A stretch of DNA of 10,749 nucleotides from DATNPH01 sp036703315 (GTDB lineage Bacteria > Cyanobacteriota > Cyanobacteriia > Cyanobacteriales > Coleofasciculaceae): positions 1-10,749 of the forward strand of contig DATNPH010000093.1 in NCBI GenBank assembly GCA_036703315.1. Reading direction: 5' to 3'. A model generated the notes under the pieces. That model was given only the letters and a program-made list of their open reading frames with translations. It did not search any database and was not told the origin of the DNA. Both the position numbers and the translations under genes were made by a program. This document shows, one piece after another, positions 6,712 to 10,749 of the stretch. Within the stretch, counting starts at the first letter, position 1; each line of letters starts with the position of its first letter.

Positions 6712-6752
6712 TAGGCGATCGCTCCCAAGCACCTCCTCAGAGCGATCGCCTA
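6712..6752. repeat. Inverted repeat built from two HIP1 octamers
   Basis: TAGGCGATCGCTC (6712-6724) and GAGCGATCGCCTA (6740-6752) are perfect 13-base inverted arms around a 15-base loop. Each arm contains a full HIP1 site. No T-run follows on either strand. It lies just downstream of the conserved small protein gene and upstream of the antitoxin, so it may end or insulate transcripts, but HIP1 pairing could also be by chance. Confidence 0.7.
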
Positions 6753-6765
6753 ACAATTCATCAAT

Positions 6766-7020
6766 TCAGTGAATCCGAATCTGCCGCCTCAAAACGCTCA
6801 TGACTTCACCGGGATTAGAAGTAGGTTGCAGAGGACTCCACGCGGTAACTTCAGCAAAACCCCGACTGTACAGGTTGTGAATTGTATTGGTGACACCTTG
6901 GGGAGAACCTATCACCAGTACTTTGACGGGTTCCCGACGTGGGGAGGATTCACTGGGGGTGTTGCAGGAGGCAGGAAGAGTGGGGGTTTCACTGGTATCT
7001 GGGACAAAGTCTTCGGACAT
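6766..7020 (-). CDS. Conserved small cyanobacterial-type protein of unknown function
   Basis: An 84-residue soluble protein. Residues 1-30 are low complexity (Ser, Thr, Pro, Glu) and probably disordered. The compact part at 31-84 begins with a beta-strand-like Val-Lys-Val-Leu-Val-Ile-Gly-Ser-Pro-Gln-Gly-Val, then Asn-Thr-Ile-His-Asn-Leu-Tyr, Gly-Phe-Ala-Glu-Val, Trp-Ser-Pro-Leu, and Asn-Pro-Gly-Glu-Val-Met-Ser-Val-Leu. This block resembles a short hypothetical family I associate with cyanobacteria; recognition is from memory. AAGGTGA (7027-7033) six bases before the ATG at 7020 is a good ribosome site. A nearly equal-length plus-strand frame at 6769-7023 is its antisense shadow and is rejected. 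The gene is divergent from the XRE regulator across 144 bases. No function can be assigned. Confidence 0.75.
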   Translation of the reverse strand: MSEDFVPDTSETPTLPASCNTPSESSPRREPVKVLVIGSPQGVTNTIHNLYSRGFAEVTAWSPLQPTSNPGEVMSVLRRQIRIH

Positions 7021-7026
7021 TGAGAT

Positions 7027-7033
7027 TCACCTT
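7027..7033 (-). promoter_or_regulatory. Shine-Dalgarno sequence of the small conserved protein
   Basis: On the minus strand AAGGTGA precedes the ATG at 7020 by six bases. It helps choose this strand over the overlapping plus-strand frame. Confidence 0.65.
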
Positions 7034-7034
7034 G

Positions 7035-7129
7035 TTGTTGACTACAGATGTTGATGTATTTGCTGACAAACTTAAGCTTACAAGACTGTATGCATATAAA
7101 TCAACAAAAGTAGGAATATATATCAACAT
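7035..7129. promoter_or_regulatory. Divergent spacer with four GTTGA half-sites, possible operator
   Basis: TTGTTGA (7035-7041) mirrors TCAACAA (7101-7107), and ATGTTGAT (7048-7055) mirrors ATCAACAT (7122-7129), so two inverted pairs share the core GTTGA. The spacer is AT-rich and separates the divergent small gene and XRE regulator. An autoregulatory operator for the XRE protein is an inference from position and symmetry. A weak promoter toward the XRE gene (CTGACA at 7063-7068, CTGTAT at 7086-7091) lies between the sites. Confidence 0.35.
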
Positions 7130-7164
7130 TTACGAAGGCATGCTCCTCTGACACGATCAAAGGC

Positions 7165-7404
7165 ATGGGAAGAGCAGGTAAAGCCCTCAAACAGGCATTG
7201 GAAACCTATCGTATTAGCCAAAACAAGTTGGCAGTTGCTTTAGGCGTAGATCGTTCTATTGTTTTTCGTTGGTTTCATGAACAAACAGACCCCTCTGGTG
7301 AGGCAATTGTAGAGATAGTCAACGCCTTGAAGGGAATAGAGCCAGCTGCGGCAAAGAAGTTTGTCGAACTGTACTTAGGTGAGTTAGTTGAGGATGAGGA
7401 GTAG
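7165..7404 (+). CDS. Small XRE-type helix-turn-helix transcription regulator
   Basis: A 79-residue protein that is almost wholly one lambda-repressor-like (XRE/HTH_3) DNA-binding domain. The helix-turn-helix spans about residues 17-43: Ile-Ser-Gln-Asn-Lys-Leu-Ala-Val-Ala-Leu-Gly-Val-Asp-Arg-Ser-Ile-Val-Phe-Arg-Trp. It is followed by a helix at 45-56 and an acidic tail (Glu-Asp-Glu-Glu). There is no separate effector domain. ATG at 7165 is the first start after the in-frame stop at 7111-7113. AAAGG before it is very close (one base), so the ribosome site is poor. The gene converges on the two-gene ATPase operon with only 26 bases between the stop codons and no obvious terminator, so antisense read-through is possible. 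Its target may be its own promoter, the adjacent small gene, or the ATPase operon; none is shown. Confidence 0.87.
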   Translation: MGRAGKALKQALETYRISQNKLAVALGVDRSIVFRWFHEQTDPSGEAIVEIVNALKGIEPAAAKKFVELYLGELVEDEE

Positions 7405-7430
7405 CTTTAGGAGATTGCACTCACGTTTGT

Positions 7431-8438
7431 TCATAAATCTGGTAACCTTTGCACAGCTTGCTCGATTTTCCCCGGTTCGGAACAGTAAGCGATACGAACA
7501 TCCCGAATACAACGCGGATACGGGCTTGTTCTATTGTCTAACAGCAAGTCACAGCCACGGTCAATAGATATCGCTATCTGATTGGTGATCACATACCTAT
7601 CGTGGGGCATTTGCAGTGGTTGAGTTTCCTTCTTGATAATTAATCTCACACTAGGATGCATTTTTTGCATATCAATCTCCAACTGTCGGAGTGCAGTAAC
7701 AGCATCAGTTTTGTTAGAAGGTGGTTTTCCGGCTTGTTTCTGCGTGTAAAAGCCACTGTATACCTCAAAAACTCCTCCTGAACCCGAACGATAAACCCTT
7801 AGAAAGACTTCTAAAATCCACTCTAGTGTGAGCTTATATTTATCAGCATTTGAGGTCAATATCGACCTTCCAATCCATCGGTCGTATATCTTTATATTTT
7901 TAGCGTCTCTAAACAGAGGTATTAGTATTTCCTGCTCAAATTTATCCTGCTTCCACTCACCTTTTCCAAGAACGTGATCACCTGGTTTTAAGTGAAATTC
8001 AAAGAAATCAGATATGCAATATTCAGCAACATCAACAACTTCAACACTAGGAACCGATGATAAGTTTGCCTGAGCACACTGGTTGCAACCCTGACTAGCC
8101 AGAATAGCTGGGGGCAAGTAGATTTTAGCTATCCTAATGCCTTGCTGGCATGGTTTGTTCTTGCAGGTAGCTTGAACTTCATCCTTTAGCGACACTTCAA
8201 CAAAGCGATTTTTTTTCTTAAGTGCGGTCAGAAGTACCTCAGCTTTCTTTCTGAACTTCACTGGCCACTTTGGGATATCTTGAAGCAGAGAGGCTCTAAT
8301 AGAGTGCGTATCATCTAAAAGGACTACACCGTTCTTTTCTAGATCCTGAAGGAGTCTGATGACCATACCGTAGTGAGCGTGTTGGTTCTCAGGATTCGCC
8401 TTTAAGATAGATGGCAGCAGGACAGTTCGCACAAGCAT
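7431..8438 (-). CDS. ATPase-partner protein with zinc-knuckle candidate and MIT_C/PLD-like C-terminal region
   Basis: A 335-residue protein of no family I can name with certainty. The start is the ATG at 8438: the ATPase stop TAA is at 8442-8440, one base away, so translation is probably coupled. The open frame extends upstream to 8495 inside the ATPase gene, but that longer start is unlikely. Four cysteines form two close pairs, Cys92/Cys97 and Cys118/Cys121, a plausible zinc-binding site. The C-terminal half has Ile-Lys-Ile-Tyr-Asp-Arg-Trp-Ile-Gly (182-190), Tyr-Lys-Leu-Thr-Leu-Glu-Trp-Ile-Leu (201-209), His-Asp-Arg-Tyr-Val-Ile-Thr (279-285) and Asp-Arg-Gly-Cys-Asp-Leu-Leu (293-299). These resemble the phospholipase-D-like MIT_C fold, though the classic His-x-Lys-x4-Asp motif is absent. 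No membrane segment is seen. I infer an effector or substrate-recognising subunit working with the ATPase. Confidence 0.72.
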   Translation of the reverse strand: MLVRTVLLPSILKANPENQHAHYGMVIRLLQDLEKNGVVLLDDTHSIRASLLQDIPKWPVKFRKKAEVLLTALKKKNRFVEVSLKDEVQATCKNKPCQQGIRIAKIYLPPAILASQGCNQCAQANLSSVPSVEVVDVAEYCISDFFEFHLKPGDHVLGKGEWKQDKFEQEILIPLFRDAKNIKIYDRWIGRSILTSNADKYKLTLEWILEVFLRVYRSGSGGVFEVYSGFYTQKQAGKPPSNKTDAVTALRQLEIDMQKMHPSVRLIIKKETQPLQMPHDRYVITNQIAISIDRGCDLLLDNRTSPYPRCIRDVRIAYCSEPGKIEQAVQRLPDL

Positions 8439-8439
8439 A

Positions 8440-10131
8440 TTACTGAAAAATCTCGTTGAAGTCTTCTTCAAAGAATCCGTCGGGCCACTCGTCAATAAAG
8501 TCTCCTTCTTCGTCGAGTCTTAAATGTAAGCACTTTGACCCTTCAGTCCCCCGGTCAACATAAATAACTGAAATATCTGCCGGTTTTAACTCTCCCTTAC
8601 GGATTAACTTCTGAAGGCGCAATATCAAATGCTCACTGTGAGTTTCAATGATAAACTGATTCTCAAAGGGAGGCTTAATGCAATCTGCTAGTAAGGAACC
8701 TAGTTCTGCTTGTAGGCGTGGGTGAATATGTATTTCTGGCTGCTCAATCAGCAGACTTGAGTTGTGAGAAAGCATACTTTGGACAATTATTGGCAGAACT
8801 TGGCTGATGCCAAATCCGACATCTTGAATGCTGACGTTTACACCAGTATCTTTATCAATCAGACGAAGGGCGAAGAGGTCACTTATTCCGGAGGTTTCGT
8901 CAGTGAATGAGGACACCTTAAGTTCATAACCCAATCCGAAGCGATTAAACTGCTCATTCACCTGTTTGAGAAGATCAGGATTTTTGAACAGGACATCTGG
9001 TAGCATCTTTCCAGATTTTCCGACCTCTTTACTTAAGTTGCCGCTCAAAATGTAAATTCGTTCGGGGTAGTCCCGCAATGGACCAATGTAAATTACGCTT
9101 TCTAGGAAACGTCTAAACCTAGAGCAGGTTAGCAGAGTTAGCTCTGAAAAGTCTGGTTTACAACGTCGTTTATATACCTCTGACAAGTCCCAGACTTCCA
9201 AGCTCGACGACTTCTCTAGCTGCATAGCAACGGACTTGATGGGTAAGAAATTCCGATAGGCAAGAAGTGAAGATTGAGACAATTTAGATAAGTCTTCTTT
9301 TGCTTTATCGAAAGTGAAGTCATCGAAGTGCTGCCACAATCGAATTAACGATTCAATTTGAAACAGTTGGTTCTCCCAACTTGGTCTGTACACTTTATTC
9401 TGTTCATCAAGTTTCTCTAGTTTCTCCTTCAAATATTTCTGAATTTGCCATAGTTCTGTTGGGAGTCTCGTTTCCCATCCCTGATTATTTTTATTGAAGT
9501 TAAAAACTTTGAAAAGCCTCTTTATCTCCTCTTCTCTATCTCTAAGCAGCCAACGACCAACATTTTTCCACCAAGACTGCCACAAGCTGTGTTCATAGTT
9601 GATGCGGTCTAGCTTGAGGATAGTCTTCGGAAAGCTACTCGACTCAACTCCCTCAACTCCCAAAATGTCTCGCTTTTGAGGTTTATAGATAGCTACAGGG
9701 GATGAATCGTCTCCAATGAATAACCCTACGGACGAGAAAACTACGTTAGATGTCTGTTCATCATAGGTGAAGGCGACGTGCAACCCTAAAATCGGAGTGT
9801 CAATCAACTTGTGTGATAAAAGCTTTCCGAATGGATCTGGTGTCCCCTGTTTGTCTACATCTAGAAGTACCTTAAATGAGAACGGCTTGCTGATATCATG
9901 GCGATGGACAAATTCACGATAGCCGCCAAGGTTAACGAGATTGCCTTTGGGTAGCAAAAGAGCTTCTGGATTTTCTGCCTCTTGAAGGGTTTGCTTGAGC
10001 AGCAGCAGTGATTGCAGCACTGAACTCTTGCCGGAAGAGTTGGGTCCATAGATGAGAGTGATGGGTCGAATCGGAATGGTTTCCGATCCCGCAAACGCCT
10101 TGAAATTGGTTAGCTGGTATTCACGCAGCAT
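8440..10131 (-). CDS. AAA family ATPase (ABC/SMC-type) with DUF3696-like C-terminus
   Basis: A 563-residue ATPase with split ABC/SMC-type halves. Walker A is Gly-Pro-Asn-Ser-Ser-Gly-Lys-Ser at 29-36, preceded by the typical Asn-Phe-Lys-Ala-Phe start. A long insertion at about 75-345 holds charged helical segments (200-250, 270-285). The signature-like Val-Gly-Phe-Gly-Ile-Ser-Gln-Val-Leu-Pro is at 438-447, Walker B Leu-Leu-Ile-Glu-Gln-Pro-Glu at 460-466 followed by His-Ile-His-Pro, and the switch His498 lies in Glu-Thr-His-Ser-Glu-His. The C-terminus (Gly-Asp-Phe-Ile-Asp-Glu-Trp-Pro-Asp-Gly-Phe-Phe-Glu-Glu, 543-556) matches my memory of DUF3696. No TOPRIM nuclease domain is present, unlike OLD or GajA proteins, so any effector activity must come from the partner gene directly downstream. 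Such ATPases often act in phage defence or DNA sensing; that role is inferred here. Confidence 0.88.
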   Translation of the reverse strand: MLREYQLTNFKAFAGSETIPIRPITLIYGPNSSGKSSVLQSLLLLKQTLQEAENPEALLLPKGNLVNLGGYREFVHRHDISKPFSFKVLLDVDKQGTPDPFGKLLSHKLIDTPILGLHVAFTYDEQTSNVVFSSVGLFIGDDSSPVAIYKPQKRDILGVEGVESSSFPKTILKLDRINYEHSLWQSWWKNVGRWLLRDREEEIKRLFKVFNFNKNNQGWETRLPTELWQIQKYLKEKLEKLDEQNKVYRPSWENQLFQIESLIRLWQHFDDFTFDKAKEDLSKLSQSSLLAYRNFLPIKSVAMQLEKSSSLEVWDLSEVYKRRCKPDFSELTLLTCSRFRRFLESVIYIGPLRDYPERIYILSGNLSKEVGKSGKMLPDVLFKNPDLLKQVNEQFNRFGLGYELKVSSFTDETSGISDLFALRLIDKDTGVNVSIQDVGFGISQVLPIIVQSMLSHNSSLLIEQPEIHIHPRLQAELGSLLADCIKPPFENQFIIETHSEHLILRLQKLIRKGELKPADISVIYVDRGTEGSKCLHLRLDEEGDFIDEWPDGFFEEDFNEIFQ

Positions 10132-10236
10132 AGTTTTGTCTCATCCCCAGCCTTGAGCTAGCACCGTGAGTCGTTCTTTTTAAATTAACTCAAGTGGAGA
10201 TTCCATGCCTGGAGGCAGTTGGGATGAAAAGTGCAT

Positions 10237-10252
10237 CGCCTTAGCCAAGGCG
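10237..10252. repeat. Short perfect hairpin upstream of the ATPase operon
   Basis: CGCCTT (10237-10242) and AAGGCG (10247-10252) pair across an AGCC loop. It lies about 105 bases before the ATPase start. On the plus strand five T follow seven bases later; on the minus strand a CTTTTC run follows. It may be a weak terminator or a leader structure. Confidence 0.35.
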
Positions 10253-10277
10253 GGTACAATTTTTCGATTGTGAATGA

Positions 10278-10332
10278 AAATGCGATCGCCTCTCAAACTA
10301 GAGCAGTAACGATGAAAAGCGCGATCGCATTT
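10278..10332. repeat. Second inverted repeat built from HIP1 octamers
   Basis: AAATGCGATCGC (10278-10289) and GCGATCGCATTT (10321-10332) are perfect 12-base inverted arms separated by 31 bases. A third HIP1 copy follows at 10362-10369. The arrangement parallels the HIP1 pair at 6712-6752. Confidence 0.65.
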
Positions 10333-10445
10333 CTCTTGTTCTCGACTACTGGAGCAACAAAGCGATCGCCCAACTACGGAAGTTGCTAAATCCTGATGTA
10401 AAGTTATTATCTTTTTTAGATTTCAAATACTCATAAAGAAGGAGC

Positions 10446-10464
10446 GATGAGGAATTTCCTCATC
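10446..10464 (-). terminator. Probable terminator of the cation antiporter gene
   Basis: GATGAGG (10446-10452) and CCTCATC (10458-10464) form a seven-pair stem, extendable to nine, around AATTT. Read on the minus strand it lies 11 bases after the antiporter stop and is followed by CTCCTTCTTT, which is T-rich but not a clean T-run. Confidence 0.42.
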
Positions 10465-10475
10465 CCTCAGTTTCT

Positions 10476-10749
10476 TTAACCTAAGCCTTCAATGACCGGA
10501 TGAAAGTAAAACGCCAGTGCTAAAACCGCATAGGCAGCTAAGAGCAAAGTGCCCTCTAGCCAGTTTGACTTGCCATCAGAACTGATGGAATTGGCAATTA
10601 AAACCGACACTGCCACGGCTACTAGTTCAAACGCATTGAAGTCCAAATCCATTGGCTGGCCCATAAACCACCCAGCTAGGACTAACACAGGTGCGACAAA
10701 TAGAGCAATTTGCAGACTTGATCCCACTGCCACGGAAACAGAAAGATCC
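10476..10749 (-). CDS. Calcium/cation:H+ antiporter (Cax type), C-terminal part
   Basis: The last 91 or so residues of a CaCA-superfamily exchanger; the 5' end lies beyond the window edge. An apparent GTG start at 10733 is not real, because the frame stays open to the edge and reads Asp-Leu-Ser-Val-Ser before Val-Ala-Val-Gly-Ser-Ser. The block Gly-Ser-Ser-Leu-Gln-Ile-Ala-Leu-Phe-Val-Ala-Pro is the familiar ion-binding alpha-repeat region of Cax proteins. Three hydrophobic segments follow: one around Leu-Phe-Val-Ala-Pro-Val-Leu-Val-Leu-Ala-Gly, one around Leu-Val-Ala-Val-Ala-Val-Ser-Val-Leu-Ile-Ala-Asn, and one near the C-terminus ending in His-Pro-Val-Ile-Glu-Gly. The loop between the second and third, Ser-Ser-Asp-Gly-Lys-Ser-Asn-Trp-Leu-Glu-Gly, is also typical. 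Such proteins export Ca2+ in exchange for protons. It appears unrelated to the ATPase operon. Confidence 0.9.
   Translation of the reverse strand, partial: DLSVSVAVGSSLQIALFVAPVLVLAGWFMGQPMDLDFNAFELVAVAVSVLIANSISSDGKSNWLEGTLLLAAYAVLALAFYFHPVIEGLG

Larger units (their letters stand above)
10132..10475. other. Intergenic region with HIP1 repeats and hairpins
   Basis: About 340 bases between two minus-strand genes, so it should hold the promoter of the ATPase operon and the 3' end of the antiporter transcript. I see no good promoter hexamers. It contains a six-pair hairpin (10237-10252), three HIP1 octamers (10282-10289, 10321-10328, 10362-10369), two of them in an inverted repeat, and a terminator-like hairpin at the far end. 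A plus-strand open frame of about 44 codons ending at 10436 has no start codon and is not called as a gene. Confidence 0.5.

Noticed and set aside
6769..7023. Plus-strand open frame of 84 codons exactly opposite the small conserved protein
   Set aside because: It is the mirror of the minus-strand gene, which has a good ribosome site and a recognisable core block; the plus frame has neither.
8439..8495. Longer N-terminus of the ATPase-partner protein starting at 8495
   Set aside because: It would lie wholly within the ATPase gene in another frame; the ATG at 8438, one base after the ATPase stop, is the natural coupled start.
10302..10436. Plus-strand open frame of about 44 codons ending at 10436
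   Set aside because: Protein-like sequence but preceded by an in-frame stop and without a start codon; two HIP1 sites lie inside it, so the apparent coding character may come from the repeats.
1..10749. CRISPR array, tRNA, rRNA or insertion sequence
   Set aside because: No regularly spaced repeats, no cloverleaf, no rRNA motifs and no intact transposase were seen on either strand.

Overview
The window comes from a cyanobacterium. The octamer GCGATCGC (HIP1) occurs ten times in 10.7 kb, where chance predicts far fewer than one. Several proteins, including two small ones at 47-232 and 6766-7020, look like families I associate with cyanobacteria. I cannot name the genus from the sequence.

Layout. 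(1) Positions 1-1001: one small single-span membrane protein on the minus strand, then about 770 bases without a convincing gene. (2) Positions 1002-6002: a compact plus-strand operon of five genes, ending in a clear intrinsic terminator. It encodes a glucose-1-phosphate cytidylyltransferase (RfbF type), an FAD-dependent L-2-hydroxyglutarate oxidase-type enzyme, an extended SDR NAD-dependent epimerase/reductase, an RmlC/RfbC-type cupin sugar epimerase, and a homoserine-dehydrogenase-like oxidoreductase with a C-terminal SAF domain. The last three genes are joined by 1-nt and 4-nt overlaps, so they are probably translated together. (3) Positions 6036-6664: a VapB/VapC toxin-antitoxin pair on the minus strand. 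(4) Positions 6766-7404: a small conserved protein (minus) and a small XRE-type helix-turn-helix regulator (plus), transcribed divergently from a spacer with four GTTGA half-sites. (5) Positions 7431-10131: a two-gene minus-strand operon with an ABC/SMC-type AAA ATPase carrying a DUF3696-like C-terminus, and a partner with a four-cysteine zinc-knuckle candidate and a C-terminal region resembling the phospholipase-D-like MIT_C fold. (6) Positions 10476-10749: the C-terminal end of a Ca2+/cation:H+ antiporter that runs off the window.

How the genes may work together. The five-gene operon looks like a pathway for an unusual CDP-activated sugar for surface polysaccharide. The usual partner of RfbF, CDP-glucose 4,6-dehydratase, is not in it, and the one SDR enzyme has an epimerase/reductase-like Ser motif rather than the dehydratase Thr-Asp-Glu motif. 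The ATPase plus partner operon has the build of two-component anti-phage or abortive-infection modules. It sits next to a toxin-antitoxin pair and a phage-repressor-like regulator, so it is my best candidate for an undescribed system. Both functional proposals are inferences.
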